NCBI GenBank assembly: GCA_903813345.2
Contig: CAIIXF020000012.1
Location: 20,846,184 to 20,910,183 of the forward strand
Length of the DNA: 64,000 nucleotides
Direction of reading: 5' to 3'
Origin: Owenia fusiformis
Taxonomy: Eukaryota > Annelida > Polychaeta > Sabellida > Oweniidae
Each line of letters starts with the position of its first letter. Within the stretch, counting starts at the first letter, position 1. The position numbers were made by a program, and so were the translations under genes. Under the pieces are notes generated by a model. It made no database searches, was not told the origin of the DNA, and saw only the letters and a program-made list of their open reading frames with translations. This document shows, in pieces, positions 23,084-35,329 of this stretch.

Positions 23084-25597
23084 GGTATGAGGTTCCATAT
23101 CCATCCGCCAAAAACCTATATAGTCCATTTAAAAACCTGTGGTATTGTTCTAAATAACGCCATAGTTGGCTTCTAGGGTACCTAGTATGCCACTATTTGG
23201 TATCAAAATAAAGAGGAGGAGTTTAACTTTCATTTGAATTACGAAAATAGCGATGTAGGTCAAAAATAGTTCCGACGTGAGCATGTTTACTACGCGTTTG
23301 CCCGTCATATAAGAATTGAGGAAGTGGTGGCAAACGCGAGTTACAATAAATGGACGCTGATATCTCAAAAAGTAACCTGACTCCCTATAATTTGATGTAG
23401 ATCAATCGAACCCCTATATGAACAGGTACATTTTGATATATAACACGATAGGGGGTAAGCGTTTTATAGTTGGTCACAAACGCCATATGTGCAAAGTATT
23501 GTTATGAATTTTCGAATTTGGTGTTGGATTACGGTACTCATACGTATACCTTAAAATGAGGCCTAAAATTGTCTGCTAGTTGGCCAGAGACCAATATTCT
23601 AGCATAATTTGAGAACAGAATCGATTTTTTCGTTCTGCGTAGGGCAAACAATGATTTTAAATCACTTTCAACCCTTCTGTGAGGATAAGAATGGTCATAA
23701 GAGGCCCGTGAAGGGTCATGCATGAAAGAAAGCCCTCTGAAATTCCGTCAAAATTGCAGGTTATTTCTTCATTTTTTGCTAAAATTACATGATTTTCAGG
23801 GCCCATATCTCAGTGAAATTGCTACAATGTAGCGATTTTTCATTTTTACAGGCTAGATACACGTGTCAGGTCGACAGAAACAGTAAGCATGTGTGATCTT
23901 TAAATTGCTACATTGTAGCAATATTTATTTCAAAATACAGGTGTGAGTGAAACTGCAATTTAGTTAGATTTGGGCGAAAATGGCCAGATTTCAGTCAAAA
24001 TCCTCGGGACACAGGGCCTTTGTCTCAGATTTAGTCAATGATGCAACTCTTAGTAGAAGGTGTGCCATATAGGGAATGAAAGCTGTTTGTTAGACGTATC
24101 ATTTCCTTCAATAAACTCAGAGATAGTCAGGTTAGATTTGTGACGTCATAGTGGCAAAGTTAGACTAGCATATTTAGACGTATTTGGGGTAGGGCAAATT
24201 AACCCTTTCTAGCCTAAATGGATAAATTTTTCACATATTCAGCCAGTTCCGACGTTTTTATGCATTTTTGAACTAAAAATGATATTTTCTACCAAAAAAA
24301 GTTGCAGAGACAAAAATCAGTGTGATGTCATAAAACATTAATATGAGGCCTAAAATTGTCTGCTAGTTGGCCAGAGACCAATATTCTAGCATAATTTGAG
24401 AACAGAATCGATTTTTTCGTTCTGCGTAGGGCAAACAATGATTTGAAATCACTTTCAACCCTTCTGTGAGGATAAGAATGGTCATAAGAGGCCCGTGAAG
24501 GGTCATGCATGAAAGAAAGCCCTCTGAAATTCCGTCAAAATTGCAGGTTATTTCTTCATTTTTTGCTAAAATTACATGATTTTCAGGGCCCATATCTCAG
24601 TGAAATTGCTACAATGTAGCGATTTTTCATTTTTACAGGCTAGATACACGTGTCAGGTCGACAGAAACAGTAAGCATGTGTGATCTTTAAATTGCTACAT
24701 TGTAGCAATATTTATTTCAAAATACAGGTGTGAGGGAAACTGCAATTTAGTTAGATTTGGGCGAAAATGGCCAGATTTCAGTCAAAATCCTCGGGACACA
24801 GGGCCTTTGTCTCAGATTTAGTCAATGATGCAACTCTTAGTAGAAGGTGTGCCATATAGGGAATGAAAGCTGTTTGTTAGACGTATCATTTCCTTCAATA
24901 AACTCAGAGATAGTCAGGTTAGATTTGTGACGTCACAGTGGCAAAGTTAGACTAGCATATTTAGACGTATTTGGGGTAGGGCAAATTAACCCTTTCTAGC
25001 CTAAATGGATAAATTTTTCACATATTCAGCCAGTTCCGACGTTTTTATGCATTTTTGAACTAAAAATGGTATTTTCTACCAGAAAAAGTTGCAGAGACAA
25101 AAATCAGTGTGATGTCATAAAACATTAAGGTATGAGGTTCCATATCCATCCGCCAAAAGGTATGACCCCTATATAGTCCATTTAAAAACCTGTGGTATTG
25201 TTCTAAATAACGCCATAGTTGGCTTCTAGGGTACCTAGTATGCCACTATTTGGTATCAAAATAAAGAGGATGAGTTTAACTTTCATTTGAATTACGAAAA
25301 TAGCGATGTAGGTCAAAAATAGTTCCGACGTGAGCATGTTTACTACGCGTTTGCCCGTCATATAAGAATTGAGGAAGTGGTGGCAAACGCGAGTTACAAT
25401 AAATGGACGCTGATATCTCAAAAAGTAACCTGACTCCCTATACTTTGATGTAGATCAATCGAACCCCTATATGAACAGGTACATTTTGATATATAACACT
25501 ATGGGGGGTAAGCGTTTTATAGTTGGTCACGAACGCCATATGTGCAAAGTATTGTTATGAATTTTCGAATTTGGTGTTGGATTACGGTACTCATACC
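23084..25597 (+). mobile_element. Composite element A, layout E-U-U-E
   Basis: Parts: E1 23084-23550 (467 bp), TTAA, U1 23555-24337, TTAA, U2 24342-25124, TTAA, E2 25129-25597 (469 bp), TTAA. The outside left flank is TTAT. E begins GGTATGAG and ends CTCATACC; E1 ends with a small variant, CTCATACGTATACC. U1 and U2 form a 787-bp tandem duplication with only a handful of differences (for example CATAGTGG against CACAGTGG near 24150/24937). E1 and E2 are direct, not inverted, and nearly identical. No transposase or other protein is recognised. The same plan recurs in diverged form at 30918-33441. Confidence 0.88.
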
Positions 25598-25639
25598 TTA
25601 AGATAACCTTTTTTTGTTCACATGCTTAGAATAACGGTC

Positions 25640-26715
25640 TACAGGGTGTCCCAGAACTCATGAGAATTTTTTGAGGGCAATATAAGACATGGGTGATTTT
25701 TCCTCAAATTTGGTATACTTATTTAACACACTTTAGGGAATGACTGACATGGATTTCAGGCACTTATCTTTTATATTTCCGAATTTATTGACATTTGAAT
25801 TCTACATCGCCACAAACCCCGGAGTTATCGGGAAAACACAACAGATTATGTCACATTTTATCAATTTTATACATATTCTCAACTATAAAACCAATAATTT
25901 TGTATAAGCTTAGTTCAGCATTTTTCTCATATTGATGATGCACTTTGATAAAACGATATATAAACTTTGATAGAGACCCAATAAATCAACAGATTATACA
26001 TTTGGTTTGCTGAAAGATCACAATGATCCTGAGGGATTGAAAGAAATGTCTCCATTTGCTAGCCAATATGATCTTGCATATTGACAATGCACCAGTGAAT
26101 AAGTCACTACATGCATGTCAGTAGTGCATCCAATTTACTTTCTATTGAGACTTTACAGTATATAGTAGCTCCATATACTTGACAGATTTTGCTCTACTAG
26201 ACTTTTGATTTCTTTTGGGACCTTAAACAAAGATTACTGAGCCATGTCACTGAAACGGAGGAAGAATTGAGTCATGTTGTTTCAGAGGATCCTACAGAAA
26301 TGCCTATTGGACGATTTGGGAATGTGTATAAAGAGTAGCTGAAAATACGACATCAACTGTAGATAATATGCTATAATAACTCCGTAGAGATACGTTAGCT
26401 GAATGTGTATGATCCTATTAACTAATGTACTGAAACGCTGAATTAATTCAATGGAAACAATGCTATTAGAGTAGAAAAGTTATGTAAATATTATCAAAAT
26501 GTGACGTAAATTGTTGTATTTCTCTGACTACTCCAGGGTTTGTGGCGAAGTAGAATTCAAATGACAATAAATTCGGAAATATGAAAGATATGTGCCTGAA
26601 ATTCATGTCAGTTATTCCTCAATGTTTGTTTATTAAGTGCACTTAATTTGAAGGAAAATCATTCATGCCTTATATCTCCCTCAAAAAATTCTCATGAGTT
26701 CTGGGACACCCTGTA
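25640..26715 (+). pseudogene. Mariner-like element with long terminal repeats and dead transposase
   Basis: The termini read TACAGGGTGTCCCAGAACTC and the complement, ending GGACACCCTGTA. TA is duplicated at both ends, as for the Tc1/mariner superfamily (established knowledge). The terminal inverted repeats run inward for roughly 220 bp (about 25641-25865 and 26495-26714), much longer than usual for mariner. In the middle a frame at about 26071-26220 reads ILHIDNAPVNKS and later FALLDF, matching the HDNAP and APxDFxLF catalytic blocks. The two Asp codons (26083 and 26200) are in the same frame with 38 residues between, slightly more than the usual 34. Stops interrupt the frame, so it is a pseudogene. 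Confidence 0.82.
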
Positions 26716-28480
26716 TCTCTTATAAAATGTTCGAATCAAAATATTTACGTTTTTTGACCCCTTGTGATGAAAGACATTTTTCGACCCGAAAGCCGGAAGA
26801 TTTTTCAGCAAATGGTATTTTAAAATAATCAACACATATGCGCTTCCATAAATATTGCTTCAAATCTTGCTGCGCTATAGTGTGCTACGGATCCTTCACA
26901 TTCGGAAGTCACATACCATGACTAAATGCTACATGTATGAGTTTTTAGAGAGGTGCATGCATATGAAACACCCTGTATATCAAACTACACTATATGAAAC
27001 ACCCTGTATATTAAACTACACTATATGATTGTGTCAAATTGTAGATCTTCTTTGTAAAATTGATTTGGGTTTCATTAAATACGTTTGTCGCTAAAGCTTT
27101 TACGACTGCCATAACCCAGGGAGCCCAGTAAGGAGCCATTATCTCTGTGCGAGATTTCAATTCTAGGCAATGGACATGAGTAAAAACCTATGTGTATTGG
27201 ACTGGCACATATCCCGATCGCAATCTTTTATTGGTGTTTTGAATTGGTGTTTTGAATTCCCATTAGACGTAGAATGCGGTCTATTTCTAGTTTCTACGTC
27301 ATGGCAACAACATTCGTAATAAAATTGACCATTTCAGAAGAAAATCCATAGTTATGAAACTTATTTAATAAATACAGTGATTTATTATATCACTATCTAG
27401 GTACGTAGCTACCGCATGATTGGTCAAAACCGGATCACATATTATGTAATATAAATATAAATATAGCCGTTTGAAATAGTTTTTATCATAGAACCGATTT
27501 TTGAGTGAAAATGATCTCAATATGATTTTTCTCCGGGACAATACGATTTTTCAAGTATATATGATTTTTTCCCGAGACAATATGATTTTTCGAGTATATA
27601 CAATTTAAGAGGGACAATACGCTTTATTTCCCAAGAAAAACAGTAGTATTTTGGAATAACTGGCGGTATTCAATGGCCATGCTAATGAGGTAAGACAATC
27701 GTTGAATATTGTAATAATATCCTATGGTTTTGAAAAAATATCATTTATATCCATGAGTGGATATTGATATCTTCATGAGTGAGCGCAGCGAATGGGTGAA
27801 GATATTGATATCCATGACTGGGGACCATAGTATTGTCCGTTTATCACATGGTAAATCATTACTCAGCGAAAATAAAATTTGAAAAAAATTCTGAAAAAGA
27901 TATTTTGGAAATTAAAAAATAGATTACAAAATTCATGAATTGTTTTTTTCAAAAATGTTGAAAAAGGGGGATTTTTTGCCAAAATATGATATCTTGATCC
28001 ACATATCAAATATATCTTCACTTGATATTCGATCTATATCCTTGTAACCATGGGATAATTAGCAATATCCCACGCTACCCGGGACTTTCCTAAGAATTTA
28101 TTTTCATTCATGATCAATGTAAGTCAAAATGGCATTGACAAAAAAATTTAACGAATTTCTGACGAAGAAGTGTTAAAATTAATTGAAAATGAATACACAT
28201 GTACCACAAAAATCATATAAACGTTGGATTAGAATTTTGTTGATTGGAAGGAGGAAACTGGGAACGAAATAAACTTGCAAATCAACAGATGTTGATATAA
28301 TAGAACAAATATTTCACTCTGCTTTCGGTGAATACCTGTGACACTTTCCTTGTGCTTAGGAGTGTAGTGTTCACTTTTATGCTGCATAAGTGTGTTAGTC
28401 TATGTTATATTGTGCGTTACATGAATGAAACGAATTGTACTTCGCAATTTTGCAGTATTGAACGATACAAGTGAACAGTA
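26716..28480. other. No gene; short tandem repeat and small foldback
   Basis: A diverged tandem repeat of about 40 bp occurs at about 27518-27640, built from ATATGATTTTTC, GGGACAATA and CGAGTATATA words. A foldback at about 27748-27818 has a loop GAGTGAGCGCAGCGAATG, the same loop class as 43717-43855. Two short copies of ATATGAAACACCCTGTATAT lie at about 26960-27020. No coding region found. Confidence 0.45.
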
Positions 28481-28717
28481 TTGTACTTTATTATGCACCT
28501 CATTAAAATGCTCAAATTTGATTGGTTAAGAGCTGCGGGGTCTATTGCCATACGTGGCAGCAAGATCTCGTTCTATCCAGTATTGAAGTAACGAGATCTC
28601 CAACCATCCCGTATGCCAGAATACCTATCCTCGAAAAGAAATACTAGGCTCGGCATCTGTTTTAGTAGACCCATTATTTAAAATAAAGTATTTCTCAAGG
28701 GAGGTGCATAATAAAAT

Positions 28718-28855
28718 AAATACTGGATGACCATGAGGTGGATATGCCAGAATACATATCCTCGAAAAAAAATACTAGGCTCGGTTTCGCCTCGCCTAGT
28801 ATTTTTTCCTCGGATAGGTATTCTGGCATATCCACCTCATGGTCATCCAGTATTT
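28718..28855. repeat. Foldback palindrome, arms about 62 bp
   Basis: The left arm starting AAATACTGGATGACCATGAG pairs with the right arm ending CTCATGGTCATCCAGTATTT around a loop TCGGTTTCGCCTC. A partial copy of the left arm (GTATGCCAGAATACCTATCC onward) lies just upstream at about 28610, between inverted TTATGCACCTC (28490) and GAGGTGCATAA (28703) boxes. That makes this a nested foldback cluster. Confidence 0.8.
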
Positions 28856-28899
28856 GTTTAAAACGAGTGTGCGGTATATTATATATATATATTATCCCT

Positions 28900-29760
28900 C
28901 TCATATTGCGCCATTTACTCTATCTAGGATTGACTATTGTTGCAATTATGTTTAGTTGTCGATAATTTTAGGTTCTTATGAGACCCATTAAACAATCCAT
29001 TCGAGAGAGTCTTATTAGATTCAAGTCGATAATTCTTTCCTCATTTAAAGAAGCATTTATTAATTCCGCAAGGGATAACTTTTTACATTAATTAATAATG
29101 TAAACTCTAACATCAATAACGTCAACGAAAATATTTTACGAATAGGATATCCCTCTCCTATCCTCGAAAAATAAGAGTGATAACTGAGAGTAAATTGTAA
29201 TGAGTGATTGAAATAGGATGATGTATGCAATTATAAATTCCAAAATGGGCTTGAATGGAACGGGAACCTCAAATATTTGAAGCATATTTCATTAATTAAG
29301 GCTTCAACTGAACACTTGCTAACATCTATATACATTCAAGCGATACATTCAAACCTTAAATTGATAAATAAAACCCACTTAAGAATAGTGTCCTTTCCAT
29401 GTTTGCTCTAATGAAGTAACAGTCTGACATTAACGGACACGGATTCCTTTGATCTGTACAGAGCTAATACAAAATACTTTGCGATAATGGATCAAATGTA
29501 CATGTATTATTTTGGATAAACGGATTGCCCTGGCACTTCTTCCGCGAACGTATTCCTTTATGCCTCAATTAATTGTGAAAGACGGGGATGTTATTCAAAC
29601 AAAACACAGGCGAATGATGCACACATTTAGAATAAAAAAGGCATTGAGGGAACACATTTTAGAATAAAACAGGCATTTAGGGATGATGTAGGCCAAAATG
29701 GCGAACGCATTTTAGGCCAAGAGATCGAAGGCGTTACAAACAAATGAAAGAAATAACTTT
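28900..29760. other. No gene recognised
   Basis: AT-rich, no open frame of note and no repeat structure recognised apart from its edges. Confidence 0.45.
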
Positions 29761-29762
29761 AT

Positions 29763-30312
29763 CCCATACTTGGACGTGTTACAGGTACATAAACCGGTTT
29801 GTAAAAACTTATATTTTCATCAGCGGACAGATATAGCTTTACGTCCCGCTCCGAGCGGGCAGATATAGTATATCTGCCCGCTACGTAATAATCGCCGCTC
29901 GCATATTTGTTCATAATTTGTAACGTTCGCGTAATGACTGTAAACGACAATGGAGAAAACACAGACAATCGGGATCTGTTTGATGGTTTAAAAAAAGGAA
30001 GGAGCATCCAATTAATCAATCAAAAATTCGAGAAAATGAATGTTGAAATATTTGAGAGAACGGGAAAATCCACCCACGGCCAAGAAAACAAAATTGGACA
30101 TGAATATTCTAAAATATTTCCACGATTGAACAATGTGAACCAGATGACCAAGATTGGTATGGGATAAACATATTATCCTATAGTCGGTTCAGGATATTGG
30201 GATTATCCCTTGGCCAATATAATATATTTTCCCTCGGGACCTGCGGCCCTCGGGCAAATATATTATATTGGCCTCGGGATAATCCCAATATCCTGAACCT
30301 CATATAGGATAA
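29763..30312. repeat. Two-part foldback repeat, copy 1
   Basis: Part one (about 29763-30010) starts CCCATACTTGGACGTGTTAC and contains a 29-bp palindrome at 29854-29882 (AGCGGGCAGATATA, centre G, complement). Part two (about 30040-30312) contains a large hairpin at 30186-30299, with arms starting GGTTCAGGATATTGGGATTA. The outer sequences ATTATCCTATA and TATAGGATAAT extend the stem to about 30171-30312. The same parts recur in a different order at 49480-50207. Frames at 29759-30019 and 29907-30167 lie inside the repeat. Confidence 0.8.
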
Positions 30313-30319
30313 TCTCTAT

Positions 30320-30910
30320 ATACGCATTTTATGCTATACGCTTTAATAACAGGCGATATCAAGTAATGAACGCATTTCAAAAATGATGCTCACATCTATA
30401 ATTAAATAAAAAAGGTGAATAAAAGAGCCATTTCAAACAGAATTGGCTACTGTTATACCAATTCTGTTTCTCATCTCTCAAATGCAGTTTCTTCAAATAT
30501 TGATAATATGCGGAGCAGAGTCAGAGTCGTGCACTTTAAATATCGAGACCTTTTAGGTTTGAAATTCAGTCCACTTCCTATGGACAATCATTCTGTTCGT
30601 GAATAAAGAGGTCCTTTAGAATAAACAATAATCCACCCCTGAAGCAATTGGGGTAAAGATGAGAAAATACTTCGGTGAACATATGGGTAAATAATTAAGG
30701 TGGTTCTGTAAGTCTCTCAGATAATAATATATCCGAGACTTAGGATACAATACGCCTTTGTGTATTAAAACTGAATTACCGGGATAAACCAACTGGGATA
30801 AACATCATAAATATTATATTTAAACGGTATCGATATCACCCAAATAATTTCCGCAGAGCACATATCGGTAGCCTAAATAAGTGGTTCATACATTGCTTGG
30901 CATCACTGTC
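30320..30910. other. No gene recognised
   Basis: An open frame at 30415-30606 is unrecognised. No repeat structure seen. Confidence 0.4.
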
Positions 30911-30917
30911 ACATTAA

Positions 30918-33441
30918 GGTGTCACTCCTGTAAATAGCACTTCCGGGTAGGACAGTGTTTTTTAATACTTTAAAAACGAAGCCATGCCAACTTCAATGGT
31001 GTGTATAGTAGGCTTAAGTGTCTGCAATGTGGCCATTTGAGGTATGTCTGTAAAGCTGAGGCCAGGTACTTTCTAAATGTGCCATTTTAAGAAAAAAATC
31101 GCAAGAATATAGTCCCGTAAACTGGAACTACTTTATTCGTTAATTTTCATCGGTGAAGCAGGGATTTTACCTAAAAATGAGTCCCTATGTTGGCGTAGTG
31201 ATATTTAAAAATCGAGACGCAAACCCTATGTTAAATATAGTGTCAAGATGAAGGTTATGTATAGGGGAACGCAGAAATATAGTCATTGTATGGGCTAGTT
31301 CGTTCAAAAATGGCGATATGTACCCCAGAACTTGAATTTTGTGATATTTTTCAATATTTTTCAATGATTTACCGTAATGACACCTTAATATCCCTGCCTT
31401 AGATTGGCTGCCATTTGCGCAGAGACCATGGATGTTGTAGAATTTCAAAATTGTGTCGATATTTACATTCAGGCTAGGCCACACAATGCTTTTAATTCAC
31501 ATTTAAACATCCTGTGCCTATCAGAATGGCCAAACGGGGGCCCAAAGGGATCATAAATGGGAGAAAATCAACTGGGAATTCCATCAAAATTGCTGGTTAT
31601 TTCTCCATAAATTAAATGATTTTAAGGTTCCATACCTCATTTAAATTGCTACAATGTTGCAAATTATCATTTTTTCAGGCTTAATAAACACGCCAGGTGT
31701 ATCACAGGAAGGGTAATCAAGATTAATTTGTAAATTGCTACATTGTAGCAATGGTTTGAGTATGATGTCACAATACACTGGGGCCTAACTGGCGTAATTA
31801 GGAGAAAAGGGGCAAATTTTGCACATGGGGACCACATTTGACTCAAAATATTTGCATTTAGCAACATACATTTCAGTTCATTCTGTGTAATACTTGAAAG
31901 GCATTGCTATAATGATTGACAAAATGAAATAATCTCGGAGATTTTGCGTCTAAAATTTTTGCACGAGATCTCTGAAGTTGATGACCCAATTTTAGGTCAT
32001 TTTGGCCAGTTTTTAGAGACTCAGCCCTCACCTATTTCCCCAAAAATGGCTAGATTTTGTAGAAAACGTGTTAAAAGTTTGGAAATGCAGCTGTTTCGAG
32101 CATTAAATAACTCCATTGTTTGAAAAAAGTGCTAAATGAGCAAAAAATATCATAGTCAAATTTTCCCGTTTTGGGTATTAATATCCCTGCCTTAGATTGG
32201 CTGCCATTTGCGCAGAGACCATGGATGTTGTAGAATTTCAAAATTGTGTCGATATTTACATTCAGGCTAGGCCACACAATGCTTTTAATTCACATTTAAA
32301 CATCCTGTGCCTATCAGAATGGCCAAACGGGGGCCCAAAGGGATCATAAATGGGAGAAAATCAACTGGGAATTCCATCAAAATTGCTGGTTATTTCTCCA
32401 TAAATTAAATGATTTAAAGGTTCCATACCTCATTTAAATTGCTACAATGTTGCAAATTATCATTTTTTCAGGCTTAATAAACACGCCAGGTGTATCACAG
32501 GAAGGGTAATCAAGATTAATTTGTAAATTGCTACATTGTAGCAATGGTTTGAGTATGATGTCACAATACACTGGGGCCTAACTGGCGTAATTAGGAGAAA
32601 AGGGGCAAATTTTGCACATGGGGACCACATTTGACTCAAAATATTTGCATTTAGCAACATACATTTCAGTTCATTCTGTGTAATACTTGAAAGGCATTGC
32701 TATAATGATTGACAAAATGAAATAATCTCGGAGATTTTGCGTCTAAAATTTTTGCACGAGATCTCTGAAGTTGATGACCCAATTTTAGGTCATTTTGGCC
32801 AGTTTTTAGAGACTCAGCCCTCACCTATTTCCCCAAAAATGGCTAGATTTTGTAGAAAACGTGTTAAAAGTTTGGAAATGCAGCTGTTTCGAGCATTAAA
32901 TAACTCCATTGTTTGAAAAAAGTGCTAAATGAGCAAAAAATATCATAGTCAAATTTTCCCGTTTTGGGTATTAAGGTGTCACTCCTGTAAATAGCACTTC
33001 CGGGTAGGACAGTGTTTTTTAATACTTTAAAAACGAAGCCATGCCAACTTCAATGGTGTGTATAGTAGGCTTAAGTGTCTGCAATGTGGCCATTTGAGGT
33101 ATGTCTGTAAAGCTGAGGCCAGGTACTTTCTAAATGTGCCATTTTAAGAAAAAAATCGCAAGAATATAGTCCCGTAAACTGGAACTACTTTATTCGTTAA
33201 TTTTCATCGGTGAAGCAGGGATTTTACCTAAAAATGAGTCCCTATGTTGGCGTAGTGATATTTAAAAATCGAGACGCAAACCCTATGTTAAATATAGTGT
33301 CAAGATGAAGGTTATGTATAGGGGAACGCAGAAATATAGTCATTGTATGGGCTAGTTCGTTCAAAAATGGCGATATGTACCCCAGAACTTGAATTTTGTG
33401 ATATTTTTCAATATTTTTCAATGATTTACCGTAGTGACACC
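30918..33441 (+). mobile_element. Composite element B, layout E-U-U-E
   Basis: Parts: E1 30918-31384 (467 bp), TTAA, U1 31389-32177, TTAA, U2 32182-32970, TTAA, E2 32975-33441 (467 bp). TTAA also lies outside both ends (30914-30917 and 33442-33445). E begins GGTGTCACTCC and ends AGTGACACC or AATGACACC. U repeats with period 793 bp and is almost identical between copies. E1 and E2 are almost identical, with one difference near the right terminus. U is recognisably homologous to U of composite A (for example TCAAAATTGCAGGTTATTTC against TCAAAATTGCTGGTTATTTC), and E probably is too. Duplicate minus-strand frames of 66 aa (31667-31867 and 32460-32660) are simply the same repeat; I do not call them genes. 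Confidence 0.88.
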
Positions 33442-33445
33442 TTAA

Positions 33446-34105
33446 TCAGAACATATTATAGCCATCCTATTTTACAACAGATGAATGGTTATTTTGACCA
33501 GTCAAATGTATTACTTCCTCAACTGCACAAAAGCTACACATGTCATTGGAGAATATTTGATTTCACATATTGAAACAAACCTATCTTAATCTTACATTTC
33601 CCCTACCAGAATGTACTAGTAGTGATTATCATTCTATTACTTCCGATAAACTTCACGAATAAAATAAATCAATTAAGGTGTTAGTTTTGCACTGATGCGC
33701 CTACCCTCTCCCCGCAGCTGCTCCCATGCACTGTTATTTTTATTAGGAGAATGGAGACGTGTGTGGACAGTTTTTAAAGTGAGACGTTGGTAAAAAAGCC
33801 GAGAATATCAATAGCACACGTTGTTTTTGCATCAAGATTTTCGAAATATAATTTCTACCCCAATTAGCGCACGGTCTATAATTTAAAAATTGTTATTACA
33901 GTGTGACACAAAAAAACTGACACCAACCTTATGTTGCATAACTTGTTTGTTTATTAACATACGTGTATAGACTTGTCCTTTGTTACATTTAAAGTAGACA
34001 TAATGAAAAATTTCAGATGTGTAGCTCAAGTGAGTCAAATTTTATGAGCGTTACAACATTTGCTCTAAATGTCGTCCATTCCTTTGCAGACACACATGGA
34101 TTCTC
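33446..34105. other. No gene recognised
   Basis: No recognised coding or repeat feature. Confidence 0.4.
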
Positions 34106-34116
34106 CACAAAAAATG

Positions 34117-34920
34117 CCACCCAGCTTTTGTAACAAAAGTCACACCCCATTCTCTTATACGTCGTAGCACCGGAAGATTTACGACGTTATGCAAGTATTT
34201 TCGGCAGGCGATTTGTAAGAACTCATTTGCTTCGACGTTTTGACAGAATATGGTTCTTTCCTTTTCATAGAAATATCGGCCATATCATGCGGATACCTCT
34301 AGTATCACTACGTCTCAACATTTCACCTGAACACGGTTTAAAACCTCTCAAACCTTCTAGAAAGCTTGACAATCATAGTTTCTATTATTCTAACTCTATC
34401 ATCTTGAAATATTGATTGGATTAACAATACATTTTTTTCAAAACCAATGAAAGAATTCGGAGAAATTAAGTTTTCTTTGAAAGTATACGACGTAAAGGAG
34501 GTATACGACATTTCACAATTGTTAATTTTTAATTCCCCGGACGTCGTACTCCTTTTACGTCGTACACTTTCAAAGAAAAATTGATTTCCCCGGAATTCTT
34601 TCATTGGTTTGGGAAAATGAAGTGTCTGGATGATATGTAAAAATGTATTGTTAATCTTATCAATATTTCAAGATGATAAGGCTAAAATTGTAGAAACGGC
34701 TTTGATGATTTTCGTGAAAAATTATCATTGTTTTTCAAAAAATTGTCGTGCTTTCTAGAAGGTTTAAGAAGTTTTAGTCCGTGTTCAGACGAAATGTCGA
34801 GACGTAGTGATATTAGAGGTATATCTGCATGGTATAGTCAATGTTTCTACGAAAGGGAAAGGACCATATTCTGTCAAAACGTCGAAAAATACTGGGTATA
34901 ATGTTACAAAAGGTGGGTGT
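34117..34920. mobile_element. Large imperfect palindrome (foldback element)
   Basis: Left arm about 34117-34509 and right arm about 34541-34920 are inverted copies with a spacer of about 31 bp. Paired landmarks: CCACCCAGCTTTTGTAACA with TGTTACAAAAGGTGGGTG; CGACGTTTTGACAGAATATG with CATATTCTGTCAAAACGTCG; TTTCTAGAAGG with CCTTCTAGAAAG; TTCTTTGAAAGTATACGACG with CGTCGTACACTTTCAAAGAA. Frames at 34227-34415 and 34338-34604 are arm sequence. It resembles a foldback transposon; target duplication not identified. Confidence 0.82.
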
Positions 34921-35160
34921 TATTTTTGTGTAAGATCCAGTTTTCTCATATGACTAACAAAGATATATAGGTTATTTACTGCGGGGAGGGGTTGAATATG
35001 GGTTTTATTCCGAGGGACAATATAATATTGACTGAAGGGTTGACTCGATAAAGAAGAATTATCAAAGCTCATCAAGAATGGACGATCTTGCACAGGTACT
35101 CGTATAACAACATCTATGTACCAGCAAAGGGATAGACGAAATGAACAAATATTATAACTC

Positions 35161-35323
35161 CGAGTTATAATTTCTACGGCGACCCTGCCGCCTGTAAAGA
35201 ACTGGATACGCCGTACGGAGGCCGCAAGGCGAGCTTAGTTTTCCTACGCTCGCCGCAGAAATACACTGATTTAAATGATCTGCGGTCAACGCACGGCCTC
35301 CGTACGACAAATGTGACTGGGGT
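35161..35323. repeat. CCCCARTCACATTT family copy, right part
   Basis: It runs from CGAGTTATAATTTCTACGGC to ACAAATGTGACTGGGGTG and is nearly identical to 37651-37814. It contains a hairpin GGCGAGCTTAG/TTTTC/CTACGCTCGCC with one mismatch in the stem. The opposite terminus (CACCCCAATCACATTT) is not seen here, so this is a partial copy. Confidence 0.7.
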
Positions 35324-35329
35324 GCAAAT

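Noticed and set aside
23084-25597. LTR retrotransposon with E as long terminal repeats
   Set aside because: E carries its own inverted termini and TTAA-type duplications, occurs solo, and no primer-binding site, polypurine tract, gag or pol is visible between the copies.
31667-32660. Two identical 66-aa minus-strand frames suggesting a duplicated gene
   Set aside because: They are the same sequence because U is tandemly duplicated; no family resemblance and no start or splice context support coding.
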